The notes under the pieces are model-generated. The model had not been told where the DNA came from. It saw only the letters and a list, made by a program, of their open reading frames with translations, and made no database searches. A DNA stretch of 64,000 nucleotides from Siphonodentalium dalli (lineage: Eukaryota; Mollusca; Scaphopoda; Gadilida; Siphonodentaliidae). The position numbers were made by a program, and so were the translations under genes. The DNA lies in contig CP136068.1 of the NCBI GenBank assembly GCA_032622095.1, positions 49,966,443-50,030,442 of the forward strand, written 5' to 3'. This document shows, piece by piece, positions 11,319 to 22,172 of this stretch (positions are counted from its first letter, which is position 1; each line of letters opens with the position of its first letter).

Positions 11319-12385
11319 GCCCATTTCTTTTCAATAATATGGTCAGAACCACAAAAGAGGTTCTCGACACTAACTAACATTGATAATAACCAAGCGAGTC
11401 ACAGGTTGCTACCTTTTTCGAAAAACGCAGATAATAATGTTCGGGCTATATGTAAAACATAAACTTTTTACCGAATATGGTTGCCATTGTGGAAGCCATC
11501 TTGAGCAATTTGGTCTATAAACACCGCAGTGTGACACATTTAAGATAGACAAAAACAATAAACACCGTTCATACTAAAGATAGTTACATTTTACTGGAAT
11601 AAATGGTCCAAACCTAAAAAGTTAATTTTTGCCGATATTTATGTCAAGTTTGTGAGAGAAAAATCCAGTATTTCTGGTGATGGTAATGTGGTGACAATAA
11701 TAACAATTAACCATGGTGCATCAGACATTTTGAATTAAATGTATAGAAGGCCAAGTAGCCAATTTTATACATCAACCACAACTTATAAGCGATTGCAGGA
11801 CACACTGGAGCAATATCTAGGTTCCAATGATTTGGAATATTCATAGGTAATGATATGCCTCACTTACATTACAAAGTTCTGTTCATTTCTTGTTGAAATA
11901 TGACTAGAATCCCAATTGTGACTGTTTGTGAAATTTTATAGCGCTTTTGGAAAAATCGGAAGGGGCTAGGACCCCAATAATTGCACATTTCATTGCTCAA
12001 ATGATCAGTTAATATAAAGATACAAAATAAAGTCACATTTCTCAACCAGTTCCAAACAGCATAAACTGATCTGGAAGATATTAGTGAAAAAATGTCATAT
12101 TTTCAAATTCCGGCGGCCATTTTGGCGGCAGATGGGGAGTTTCAATTTAATAAAAGTGGCATTATGTCTTAGCTTCACGAAGATATATACATTTGTATAC
12201 ATTTTACTAGATTTTTCCGCTATAATTTGATCGAACTGACTTGAGGCATTGGATGAAAAACGGCGGCCATGATGGACGCCATCTTGTCTTGAGTCTTCAC
12301 GGCCAATTTATTTGCTTAAAAGTTGAAGGACATAATAAGAACCAAAATGAGTGGGTGAAGTTAAGTCCCGGGGGAGCAAGGGTGT
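11319..12385. other. Interior of the composite insertion; no gene
   Basis: AT-rich sequence with repeated phrases 'aaagttctg.ccatttctt' (11311, 11873) and 'ggcggccat..tggcggc/ggacgccatcttg' (11475, 12110, 12265), also seen around 62270-62900. Probably diverged non-coding repeat. The open frame running across 12241-12651 crosses an element boundary and is not a gene. Confidence 0.5.
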
Positions 12386-12389
12386 CCCT

Positions 12390-12611
12390 ATTAGCTCCCG
12401 GACTAAATGGCGGCCCGGAACATTCGCCATGGGTTAACCCTATGTGTCAGTGTTGGGCATGTATAGATAGGGGAGACAATGGGGATTCCGACAATACTAA
12501 AATGTTTGGGGTACAAATTGGTTATGGTGTCATAATGATCGTCGGAACCTTAGACATGCATACATATAGTATAGGTGTTGCATTGGACGTGTGGGTCAAT
12601 TTTCTGCGTGC
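12390..12611 (+). repeat. Direct repeat S, three copies within the composite element
   Basis: Phrases 'gtccggaacattc.ccatgggt', 'ggggattccaacaatac', 'ggtgtcataatgatcgtc' and 'cattg..gtgggtcaattttctgcg' occur here, partly at 15418-15545, and fully at 15925-16140. Copy 1 (left of the TA-flanked element) and copy 2 (right of it) together look like one unit split by that element. Copy 3, with 'ctgcgggcttagtctcc' at 16125-16140, is the unoccupied equivalent. Confidence 0.75.
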
Positions 12612-12914
12612 TAAAGGTTGTTCCACACCGGGCGCGAGCGAGCGATTATAACGGCCGTTTTCTAACGTCCGTAGCAGTTCAAAGCGCGCGATTTTATGTT
12701 CACACCGCAAGAGACCGACTCGCTGACCACGAGGCGATTATAGCAGTGATTTTATGCTTCGTCGAATTGTCGCTTTGTTGCAAACCAGCGAGATAATTGG
12801 ACGGCTCTCAAATAGGTGTTTATACGACCGTTATTTTTCTATTTGATGACGGCACACTGATTTGTCGCCGCGATAATGGAGGACTTTAGCGAGAGGCTAA
12901 TAATCGAAATACAA

Positions 12915-13045
12915 CGCATGTGTGTCTGTAGGGCACATGTGTGTCTGTATGACTGTGTGTGTCTGTATGACTGTATGTATGTATGCATGTATGCCATGTG
13001 TGTCTGTATGACTGTATGTCTCTATGACTGTATGTCTCTATGACC
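12915..13045 (+). repeat. Simple-sequence tract (TGTGTCTGTATGAC)n
   Basis: Tandem imperfect units 'gtgtctgtatgactgtat(g)' and 'tctctatgactgtatg' over about 130 bases within the TA-flanked element. Confidence 0.85.
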
Positions 13046-13299
13046 AAATAATTAAACCATTTATTTTTGTTATTTTTCGTGACTGAAATTCCACCTTAGA
13101 TTACTATATGCAGTTTATTCCTTGTAAAGAAATAAAATCATGGACCGTATAATCTGCTCCATTGGCTGGTGAATTATATTTTGGTATAATCAGGGGAAAT
13201 GATAAAGAATATAACGAGGCTAGTTCATTCCAAAAGACGTTGTGGTAAACATGAGACAATGCATTCATCAACTAATAATAATCGCGTATTACCGGATGG

Positions 13300-14110
13300 G
13301 AGCACTATTATAACTAATGTGTAGAAACGATTACACATCAAATGTGTAAACCCGGTTAATACACATAGCAATGTGTAGTTTTACATACACATACATTGAC
13401 CAAGTGCCGTTCTACACATAATGTGTACATTTTATTACACACACTTGTGTAAGAATGTAGATCGTGCGCATTGCGTGCCTTCAGTTTCATAGTCTGCTAC
13501 ATGGCGACGATATTGTTTGAGTATATGTTTTGGAATACAATTTACTACTGTCTCAATACCCATGTAATTTTGAGTGACGAGAATAAACAAATTGAAGACA
13601 AGGACTGTAAGTTCAGAATTCCGACTTGTGAGTATTGTATTAATGATATATGAGGATATATTTGTTAAAACTTTCATGAAGAATACTGCTCTTACTCTTG
13701 TTTATATGATTGTTGTAATACGTTAATACTAATCACGTGCAACCACGCCACGACCATGGTTTGTTCATTTAAATCGAAAACTCACACATGACAGAGCAAA
13801 ATATTACGTACCATTGTACGCCATGAAAGTTTTAACATATGAATCTCCATTTGCCATGAATGCTATATACCCACAGTTCGGAATACTGAACTTTACATTC
13901 TTGTCTACGATATATATGTGTAAGAATTTACACAACATGTGTAAGGCATAGGTGTTGATTTTATGCACACCAGTGTGTATGCATGTGTATAAATTGACCC
14001 ATTTATTGTGTACAATATGTTTAAGATAAAAAATGAATAATTGTTGTGTAGCAGGGCTACACGTTGTTTGTAGAAACCCTACACATTAGTCATAAGTGTG
14101 TGGGGTGGGG
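13300..14110. repeat. Inner inverted-repeat block rich in 'acacatgtgta'-type motifs
   Basis: Two flanks (13310-13455 and 13915-14100) are dense in 'tgtgta(g/a)' and 'tacacat' words. Between them, 'taagttcagaattccga' (13610) pairs with 'ttcggaatactgaactt' (13876) and 'gttaaaactttcatg' (13665) with 'catgaaagttttaac' (13823). This looks like another small foldback element nested in the TA-flanked one; no duplication was identified. Confidence 0.55.
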
Positions 14111-14247
14111 GTATCCCCCATGCAGCCACCTGACTCCCCTGAAATTAGCGAACACACAGAATAATAACCTGACTATCGCGCGCGACGAAGCGTTTCAGTC
14201 AGCTTGCAGTGTGGACATAAAAATCGCGCGCTTTGAACTGCTACGGA

Positions 14248-15349
14248 TAATAGTACAGCACCCGTGTACCTACGAAATTATATTTGTCACTCTGAAAACC
14301 AAACCGGTTATAATCTTAGACATCATGCAATACGACTACCATTGGACGCCACAAAGGATATTTATAAAGATACATTTTTACCCTCTACAATAAGCGATTG
14401 GAATAGACTGCCAGAGTGTGTAAAAAATTGTACCAACCTGGACAAGTTTAAAGAGTCACTTGCTGACGATCGTATATACACACATCCATACTACTATCAT
14501 TGCCATAGTCGCAAATCCCAAGTATACCACACACGGTTGAGACTGAAATGTAGTAATTTGAATTTCGACCTCATGACCAATTTTGTTAGGCCCGACCCAT
14601 ATTGTGCATGCGGTGCTGTTGAAACAGCCCACCATTACCTGTTAGAATGCCATTTATACCAGGCATCAAGATTGGAATTGCTATCATCTCTACCAAACAT
14701 AATATTATCAGAAAGAACCCTACTCGAGGGTTCACCCGAAAGTTCCATTAGGGAAAATCATAGTATTTTCGAGGCCGCACAAAGATACATAATTAGTACA
14801 AAACGATTCTAAACGTAATACTATGTCACATGTCTTCTGCCATTGAGTCATATATAAAGTCATACATAATGTCATAATTCGGAAAGCCTGACTGCCCAGC
14901 TAACTCATGTAGTCTCTGTACGCCAAGTTATACACAATTGACATATAATTCTACAGCCGAATGTTAAACTACCCCGCCCCCATTGACAATCCTATCTTTC
15001 TGACCTTTCTTAAACCTAACTACTCTCCTTTCGTCCCATTGGTTACCTTTAATTCCTTAATCACACCCCACTCCAGTTCTTATCTTATCTCTTGTTATCT
15101 TTTGTTGAGTGCGATCTATATCAAAATCACCAATAAGTTATTTAAAGTACAAACCAGAAAAATTCCCGTCTGACACGCTCGAACGGCCTTATGTAGTTCG
15201 GAAAATTTAAGCGATCTGGGAGAGGACTTACAAAAAAGCCACAATATAGGCTTGTTGTCTCATCCCTTTCCAATCACCCATACTCATCCATTAGCATTTT
15301 TGTAAAATATTCAACTTGTTTTGTATTGGGAATAAATATTGTTTACACC
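14248..15349 (+). mobile_element. 5'-truncated LINE with 12-bp TSD inside a TIR
   Basis: AACTGCTACGGA occurs at 14236-14247 and again at 15350-15361, exactly bounding the insert. The split host sequence '...tttgaactgctacgga / cgttagaaaacgg...' rejoins into the reverse complement of the intact left TIR at 12645-12690, an independent check. The insert carries the 3' end of a LINE coding region and about 530 bp of 3' UTR ending 'aataaatattgtttacacc'; no long poly(A). Confidence 0.9.
14264..14812 (+). pseudogene. LINE C-terminal fragment with zinc-finger-like tail
   Basis: An open run of 182 codons to a TAA. It begins in the post-RT region ('LPLDATKDIYKDTFLPSTIS', 'WNRLPECVKNC') and ends with a Cys/His cluster 'CACGAVETAHHYLLECHLY', the C-x1-C..HH..C pattern common at the C terminus of jockey-superfamily LINE polyproteins. 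The RT active site is absent because of 5' truncation. Any start codon is fortuitous. Different lineage from the LINE at 8265-10350, whose tail lacks this cluster. Confidence 0.8.
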
Positions 15350-15569
15350 AACTGCTACGGACGTTAGAAAACGGCCGTTATAATCGCTCGCTCGCGCCCG
15401 GTGTGGAACAACCTTTAGTCTCCTGTCCGGAACATTCACCATGGGTCAGTATTGTCAGTATTGGGCATAAACAGATAGAGCATACACTGGGGATTCCAAC
15501 AGCACAAATATGTAGGGGTGGGGTACATGCTTTATACGGTGTCATTATGATCGTCCGATCAATCCGATT

Positions 15570-15885
15570 CGATGGTCTCCATATCATCAGATTCCAACAA
15601 CAACAACAAAAAGAACAACAACAACAACAGCAACAACAACAACATTTTTTGAAATGCTGCTTTAGTAATCAGAGACGATTAATTGCCCCAAAATAATGTT
15701 AACGGCAGTCAATTATAGTATAAAAATGCCCAAAACCTGTTATTTATGAAAATTAATAGATTTAAAAATCGATATCTGATCAATCTGAGCTTTCATGTGT
15801 GGGTTCCTCGACTGTAATCAAATATCTTTTAACCCCCGCCCGGGGCCGAAGCCAAAGAAATAGTAATTTGCAAGCGTTAGTTCGG
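15570..15885. repeat. Diverged copy of the 43136-43615 TTAA element
   Basis: Shares 'cagattccaacaacaaca', 'atcgatatctgatcaatctgagctttc', 'gggttcctcgact..aatcaaata' and 'aagccaaagaaatagtaat' with the element at 43136-43615. TTAA-flanked ends are not visible here. Confidence 0.6.
15590..15645 (+). repeat. (CAA)n microsatellite
   Basis: Interrupted run of CAA triplets; in the MITE family it derives from, only three to four CAA occur, so this is a local expansion. Confidence 0.9.
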
Positions 15886-16144
15886 ATTATGCATCTTTAA
15901 TGGATATATCGCAAGTGCCGGTCAATTTCCTGAGGACTATAAGTCTCCGCCCGGAGTATATTCGCTATGTGATTACTCTATGGTGTATAGATAACATATA
16001 CTCTGGATATTCCAACAATGCCAAAATGTTGGTGGTACAAACTAGGCACTGTGTCATAATGATTGTCGTAACCTCAGACGTGCATATAGTATATGTGTTG
16101 CATTGAAAGTGGGGGTAAATTTTCTGCGGGCTTAGTCTCCTGCC

Positions 16145-16385
16145 ATGACTTCATATTCTAGATGTCGTGGCCACGACTTTATTGTCGTGGCCACGACATG
16201 TTTCCCGTGGCCACGACTTTATTCTCGTGGCCATGCACACTTGTTTCTCTTGGCCACGTCTTGTTTCCCATGGCCACGACTTAACATTCTGGTGGACACG
16301 ACTTTATATTCTCGTGGCCACGACTTGTTTCTCGTGGCCACGACTTCATATTATCGTGCTGGCCACGACATTATAAAAAAAATTC
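16145..16385. repeat. Right subterminal array of TCGTGGCCACGA motifs
   Basis: Eight to ten copies of 'gtcgtggccacgac' and variants alternate with 'tttatt' or 'ttgtttc' spacers. It mirrors the left array at 7005-7165 and leads directly into the TIR ending at 16409. The open frames here are repeat artefacts. Confidence 0.85.
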
Positions 16386-16414
16386 GGATGTCACCTCCGG
16401 GGCTCCTTAGTAAC

Positions 16415-16990
16415 ATGAGTTTGCGATTTTTGTTCAATAAACCATATATTAGTGGTAGTATTGGTGGTGCTCTTTATAGACTGACAAAATCGCCCATTGT
16501 AGAAAAATTGAATCCCTGTATGTGAAAATAGGAGATGATTGCTTTGGTCTTACTAATGTTCACCACAAGTTTCAAAACTTCAGCATAATCAGGGAACACT
16601 AAAAGTGCGCGATCCATATTTTCCTCTGAATCTGATAGAATGACAGTGTCATCGGCACAATATATCGATGTAACATCCTAAATGCTCAAAATATTTTTCG
16701 TCTATGAAATTCAGATTTTCTTTTGCACAATCATTCAGAAAACACTATAAATCGTTCAAGAAGAGGGAAAATAAGAAAGGTGACATTGTTTCACCTTGAA
16801 ATAAACCTACCTTGCTCACTAAAAAGTCTGACTGTGAGTTAAAAATTTTCACGCATGATTTAATATGCGTATACATGCTTGGTATTACCCGCAGAATCTT
16901 ACCATTTATATCAGATTTCAACAGTTTGAGCCATAGTGCATCTCTCCACACAGTATCGAAAGCTTTTTGGAAACCAATAATTTAATTAGA
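16415..16990 (-). pseudogene. LINE reverse transcriptase, 5' part of the split gene
   Basis: Minus strand from about 16990: 'FQKAFDTVWRDALWLKLLKS' type motif 2, then 'GLFQGETMSPFLFSLFLND' (the 'QG..LSP.LF..F.ND' motif), then the 'ADDTVILSDSEE' active-site region (16660-16620), the 'LVVNISKTKAII' block, and 'YGLLNKNRKLML' at the insertion junction. Frameshifts and stops interrupt it at several points. The gene continues at 6975 and below on the same strand. The same LINE lineage as 38870-41060 (which shares the 'KAMYAVISRSRTHCLSL...LPILLYGCEVWG' layout) is likely. Confidence 0.85.
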
Positions 16991-17157
16991 CGGATGTTAA
17001 AAATGAAATTCAAAGTAATGTGAACAACAATCTCAATAGTGCAACGACTGAGTTACTATACGACAACAAACTTAAATTTAATTGCTTGAAAACCGAAAGC
17101 AGAGGTAACATTGAAATTTTAGTCCAGTTCCCTGAAAAGAAAGTTTTAAATAATGTG

Positions 17158-17578
17158 AATAATATATCCTTAATGGTGCATACAACAAATGGCCTATATA
17201 TGGAATGATGTAAATGTAATATCTACATATATGGGATGATGTAAATGTAAATATAATATCTCCATATATGGAATGATGTAGATTTAATATATACATATAC
17301 CCAATGATGTAAAAGTAACATCTACATATATGGAATTATGTAAATGTAATATCTACATATATAGAATGATGTAAATGTAATAGCTCCGTATACTGAATTA
17401 TGTAAATGTTATATTTACACATATGGAATGATGTAAATGTAATACATCCATATACAGAATGATGTAAATGTAATGTGTCCATATATGGAATGATGTAAAT
17501 GTAATATGTCCATATATGGAGTGATGTAAATGTAATATCTCCATATATGGAATGTTGTAAAATGTAATATCTCCATCT
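17158..17578 (+). repeat. 31-bp minisatellite ending at a splice acceptor
   Basis: About 12 units of 'catatatggaatgatgtaaa' plus 'tgtaatatctc', period 31. The array stops about ten bases before the 'tttatttgcag' acceptor of the exon at 17589, so the pyrimidine tract directly follows the last unit. Reverse-strand open frames through it (17398-17844) are artefacts. Confidence 0.9.
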
Positions 17579-17588
17579 TTATTTGCAG

Positions 17589-17854
17589 ACAGAACAATAG
17601 ACTGACCATGCTGGAAAATACTATCATGATGGTATGTGAACTGGAGGAGAAAACCCTGAATGACTGTATGCTGGAGGTCTTCAAGAAGCGTGAACGCGTG
17701 GAACCTCCTGATATAACGAAGCATCTCGCGGATATAAAAAATGAAGTTACGGATGATGTTGAAAATAAGGTTAAAGATAATAAAAAAAGAGTTGAGAGCC
17801 TGGAGACAATGCAGTACAACATACGAGCCCGGTTGGATGTACATAGTGGATATG
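17589..17854 (+). CDS. Exon A of an unrecognised membrane protein (gene 1, 5' incomplete)
   Basis: Seen: a strong acceptor (pyrimidines then 'ttatttgcag', AG at 17587-17588) and donor ('tatg|gtatgt' at 17854/17855). The frame is open for the whole 266 nt (88 codons, one leading and one trailing base, so upstream exons exist). It encodes a highly charged, helix-favouring stretch with heptad-like hydrophobics: 'NRLTMLENTIMMVCELEEKT', 'LADIKNEVTDDVENKVKDNK' and 'KRVESLETMQYNIRARLDVH'. No signal peptide or known motif. The donor phase (1) matches exon B's acceptor. Inference: a coiled-coil or stalk region on the N-terminal side of the membrane segment in exon B. The upstream exon was not found; the 9.4-kb insertion and its LINE host lie just 5'. 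An ATG at 17608 could be an alternative start, but the open splice-in frame argues against it. Confidence 0.7.
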
Positions 17855-18233
17855 GTATGTACTACTAAAATAGAATTACATGCGGCTCAACGATTGTCGA
17901 TATGACTCGGAACACAGGGACAGATAACCAACATTTTCAACACATGGAAATTTTATGTATGGCACAACATTATTTGGAAATTTCGGAACAAAAGTAGATT
18001 GAATTTGTTCTGATAGTTTGATATTCCAACCAGAATAAAGTAAAATGAAAATTGTTTTTGGACCAACATTAGACCAAGTTGAATATTTTCCAACGTTTTC
18101 GGTAATATTTTGGGAAATTGTTAGGTTGTGAATTTCCAACATTATGAAAGATTGAGATACCAATTGGAAAATACTAACCCAAGGGGCCGAAAGAGGTGCA
18201 AAATTAATTTCCTGTACATTTGGTCTGCTTTAG

Positions 18234-18960
18234 CCCTTTTTAGCTCACATGAGACGAAGTCTCCGGTGGAGCTATAGTCATCACTCCTCGTCCGTCCATC
18301 CGTCCGTCCATCCGTCCGTCCGTCCGTCGTACCGTCCGTCAACAATTCTTTGAACATCTTCTTTAAATCCATAGGACCGAATGGGTTCATATTTGGCGTG
18401 GATGTTTCCTAGGTGACTCACATTCAGATTTGTTCAAATGAGGTCACTGGGTCAAATAGTTGCGAAGCCAGGGCCATAACTCTTTCCCTCCATAGTAATT
18501 CTTAAAACAACTTCTTCTCAAGTGCCATCAGGCCGAATGTGTTCATGTTTGGTATGAAGGGTCCTTGGATGACTGGGGTTCAGATTTGTTCAAATGCAGT
18601 CACTGTGTCAAATATGAGCGAAGCCAGGGACATAACTAAAAAAAAATATTCCGATTTAACTCATTGCTCAATTAAAAAAAAATTCAGATTTAACTCATTG
18701 CTCAATTAAAAAAAATGTTAAAAACAAAAAAGAAAATATTTTTATTTTTTTTTAAATTAGACTGATTAATTGAGATTCAACTCCTTGCTCAATGATTTTT
18801 TTTGTATTTATTTATTTATCTTTAAAACTTGTTAAAAGATATGAAAAACTATTGCCATTATAACATCCCCAGAGATACCTGGATTCCCAACAGCAAATTT
18901 GGTTTAAAATCACTCATACAACTATCTGAGATATAGGAGACAGAATGTTTACTTAAAGGA
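18234..18960 (+). repeat. Repeat R, copy 3 (uninterrupted reference copy)
   Basis: Begins 'ttagctcacatgagacgaag', then 'ggagctatagtcatcactcc' and a (CCGT)n tract, then two R units with the 'gccagggccataactc' phrase, A-rich runs, and the tail 'ttgccattataacatcccc...aatttggtttaaaatca'. It serves to show what was split at 5937 and 23781. Located in intron A-B of gene 1. Confidence 0.85.
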
Positions 18961-19253
18961 TTTATTCGGTCTAGAAACTACAAAACACAATCGGAAAGCC
19001 CTCCCTGTTATGATTAAAATGATCCAAGTCCCATTCCGATCGCTTAATAAATAACCCGTAAAATAAATAAATAATACCACCACCGGTATTCGTAGATTTC
19101 CGTGACTAAACTACGAGTGACGTAGTTGTGGGGTGCAAATTAAAAACACAGATTCGGAGCCGGAGTTTATTATGCTGACTACGATGAAGTAATCGTAAGT
19201 CAGCCGATACTAAAATGCGGAGTCCTATGTGCGCGTGTGGTGTATAGCTTACG

Positions 19254-20176
19254 TAGAGCTGGGACGGTTATGGGTTTTTCGTGACCGGTTATGAACGGCA
19301 AAAAACCGCGATTAACCGGTTAACCACATATTATAGGTACTATTATGGGTGGGTAAGCCCAGTATGCAGAACGGCGATGATTGTGATGCTCACTGACATG
19401 GTAAGTTTGAGAACGGCTCCTGCCCATTATACAAAGAAGTTGTCACCCATGACACACATAATCACATATCTAATTAAGTACACATCTTCAATTTATTACT
19501 GAATAAAATAAATATACAATGTCATTCCCCTGTGAGGCTGTGTTGTGTTCATTTATTGTCCTTGTATAATTACTCCATCGCCATCGGGATATGTGATCGG
19601 ACAGGAAGCTGACCACACCGACACGGAAGTGACGACTAGAAAGGTTTAATATACATTCCGGAATATTTTATTGATTATTCCGCAATTTCCGGTAGCTGGG
19701 TGGGCGAATAATTATTATTTATTCTTAATGAAATACTTACATATACGTTGGTATGTGATGTTGTCCGGGGGGGGGGGGGGAATGGATTGAAGGGCCGGGA
19801 GTCTCAAGAAATAACTAGTCGTTGATAACAAAAACAATTATCTTCCTGATAATAATACTGAATACGAGTCATGCAATGTGACAATGTTGTAAGATCACAC
19901 GTGTGCTGACCCTTTGATGTTTCGTTTTGACGTCGGCAGGCTGTTAAATGTAGCATTAAAAGAGCCGACACACCGCGTTTGATGTTGTTCCGTCAATCTC
20001 GGATTCATTTTAATTGACGGAGACAGATTAACCCTCTTATAGCCAGTTATAGCTGACCATCACAGTGATCATACACTATAATAGTGATGTTACGGTTAAC
20101 CGACCACGGCAAATCCGTGACCGGTCACGGCCATAGTTGGTGGTTAACGGTTAACCGCATAACCGTCCCAGCTCTC
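19254..20176. mobile_element. hAT-like non-autonomous element with 8-bp TSD
   Basis: Ends are TAGAGCTGGGACGGTTATG (left) and GAGAGCTGGGACGGTTATG (right, complement). AGCTTACG is duplicated at 19246-19253 and 20177-20184. Subterminal sequence is dense in 'ggttaaccg', 'ccggttat' and 'cgtgaccgg' words on both sides. Eight-base duplications plus short TIRs with a (C/T)AG.G start are the hallmark of hAT elements (family knowledge). At 923 bp with no transposase frame it is a MITE-like derivative. It includes an internal poly-G tract (19768-19780). Confidence 0.88.
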
Positions 20177-20184
20177 AGCTTACG

Positions 20185-22170
20185 TCGCTATTCAATGTGT
20201 TATCTAATTAATAAATATAGTGTGGCCGCTTATCTGGAATAGAAGACAATAACTATGTGAATAAAGTAATTAGTAGCGCCTAGGATGGTTGTTTTTGTAG
20301 CCATTAATAACATGCCGGCACGTGTCTGCTTTGGTGAATAGATGACAGTAATTTGTGCTTTGATTGTCTCGTATTCACTCGGTGATTTGTAATCACTCAG
20401 TGACTATTCATCAGTGTCAGTCACGAACTTGTTTGCACTCTAAAATGCCACAAAGTGAATAGAAAGGACGACGGAGGATCCCGTTTACCTGGTTGTACAT
20501 ATATAAGAAGCGCCCAAATGTTATATAAACACTGGTCTGAATAATGTTAACTCTATTTAGGCGCTTTTGTTTTGTGTTTGTTTGTTGTTTTACTTTCGAT
20601 ATAAATATCCCGAGTATCTGTCTTCTCAACATCTGTCAAGATGCCTTGTATATGTAGTGTGGGTGGGCTAGCGATCCATTATTAAGTACCTCCAAAAAGA
20701 CAACACAGTGCATAATTTAGAACGCTCTTTAATGTCTACCGCTTTTGGGAGACAGAAGCATGGACGCTCTTTATATTTAAATGTCACAATACCACATACA
20801 AAATCATCCATGACATATCGAAATAGAGCACGTTCATAATTGAGAACGCTCTTTATTGTCTACACCGCGATGAAAACATGGACGCTCTTTATTAGAGGCA
20901 ATCATTGGATTTTTTCTGTGCTAACAATTCAAAAAAATCCTCTCTAGAAAGTCAATATGTGCCATCAAAACGTAAAATAAAACGAACAACAAACACAAAC
21001 TGAAAAACAATGCCAGGCTAGCCTTCAATTAAAAAAATGTCGTTATGCCAAACTGCAGCCTAACTAATAATTATTGTAGTTTCAACAGTCTGTTGTGTAT
21101 TCGAGTGAATTATTTTGTTTACGCACTTATCGATCTTGACTGGAAGTCGTGCACTTCTCCAAACAAAATGTTTCGTGTGAAGAAACAGACAGGAACATTA
21201 TTATGACGAATATAAGCCATCATGATACATGTACTAGTATAATAACCACCACCTTTTTAATCACACCCCATTTGTGTTTTATTGTACTCATATAGCGCAC
21301 AACGGGATGACACTAGTGTGTAAACTAGCTTCCGAAATTGGTACCATACAACGAAGAAGAAGGTATATGGCCTAACTTGTATTCTTTCAGAAACAGTTAA
21401 ATTAGTTTCGCACGAAATTCCGCTCGCTCATTGAATTTCTGCAAAACTAATCTCATATCAAACAACTTTTATCGCCTCAAAGTGCATTTTAGCCATCATT
21501 ATCCGTTATATAATCCAACATTAGCAAATCCAGTTCACAATTCAGCACATTCAAACAGTTTTATTCCGTGATCGCTATTTATCGTAAAGGCTTAGGTAAT
21601 TAACCGGCGTAATTTATCAACTCGTTACGCGATTGGCGGAATTATTTCAAGCTCCACCCACCGCTGTGACTGGTAAGCGTCGATGCAGATGATCGGTAAT
21701 GTGATCGCGTTGTGGTCATGTGATCGCATTCACGTGACTTACTTCGGATATTTCCGCGATTTTTTAAATATCATAATAATAAAAATACTATCTGCTCGAT
21801 TTTGAATTTTCTTGGCGAAATGGGTCTGTTAGACATATATTATTAGTATTATGACGATAACAAAAATATTTTTTTGGCAGACTAATTCCTTTAATAACAG
21901 CATAGAAGTCAGAAATGGAAATTAAATATGCTTGTTGTGACAGCTCTGTGTGGAATAATCTCATGCTTCTACTGGTAACCGGCATATGCCATGCCTGTGT
22001 CACAGTTCGAGCTGTTTGTATATACATGGCCTAGAATGGCTATGATAACTAGCAATCCACATTCTTAAGTTTGTTGTATTCATGGAGAAAAATGATGCTA
22101 AGTGTGATTCTGACATTAAAAATAAATACCTGTGTTCTAAAACAATTATGGGAAACTGGATGGAAGAGGA
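20185..22170. other. Intronic spacer with a local ~125-bp duplication
   Basis: No gene supported. At 20708-20890, 'gaacgctctttaatgtctac' and 'catggacgctctttat' each occur twice about 120 bases apart, a diverged tandem duplication. The rest is AT-rich, without TIRs or splice-flanked open frames that I could support. Confidence 0.5.
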
Positions 22171-22172
22171 GG

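Larger units (their letters stand above)
12614..15415. mobile_element. TA-flanked inverted-repeat element, split by a LINE
   Basis: TIRs open AAGGTTGTTCCACACCGG and continue for over 100 bp through a GCGAGCGAGCG-rich block to '...tccgtagcagttcaaagcg'. The left arm starts at 12614. The right arm ends at 15415, but its inner part lies at about 14160-14247, on the far side of an inserted LINE (14248-15349). TA flanks both ends (12612-12613, 15416-15417); the related empty site at 16131-16140 has a single TA. A TA duplication fits Tc1/mariner-type or other TA-targeting elements (inference). No transposase frame; about 1.7 kb without the LINE. Confidence 0.85.
6981..16409. mobile_element. 9.4-kb composite insertion with terminal inverted repeats and 5-bp TSD
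   Basis: Both ends carry CCCCGGAGGTGACATCCGA in inverted orientation, followed inward by arrays of the palindromic dodecamer TCGTGGCCACGA and variants (7005-7165; 16145-16385). GTAAC flanks both sides (6976-6980, 16410-16414). The insertion sits inside an RT gene whose frame is restored by removing it, which fixes the boundaries independently of the TIR. The outermost 4-5 bases of the two ends differ, so the true tip may be CCCCGG. The interior holds two other inverted-repeat elements and two LINEs as nested insertions; no transposase of its own was found, so it is non-autonomous or gutted. Superfamily not assigned: 5-bp duplications occur in several. Confidence 0.85.

Noticed and set aside
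6981..16409. Single 9.4-kb autonomous transposon
   Set aside because: The interior is accounted for largely by other inverted-repeat elements and LINEs, and no transposase frame was seen, so it is treated as a short element inflated by nested insertions.
16145..16525. 126-codon frame rich in 'RGHD' repeats
   Set aside because: Translation of the TCGTGGCCACGA subterminal array running into LINE sequence on the other strand.
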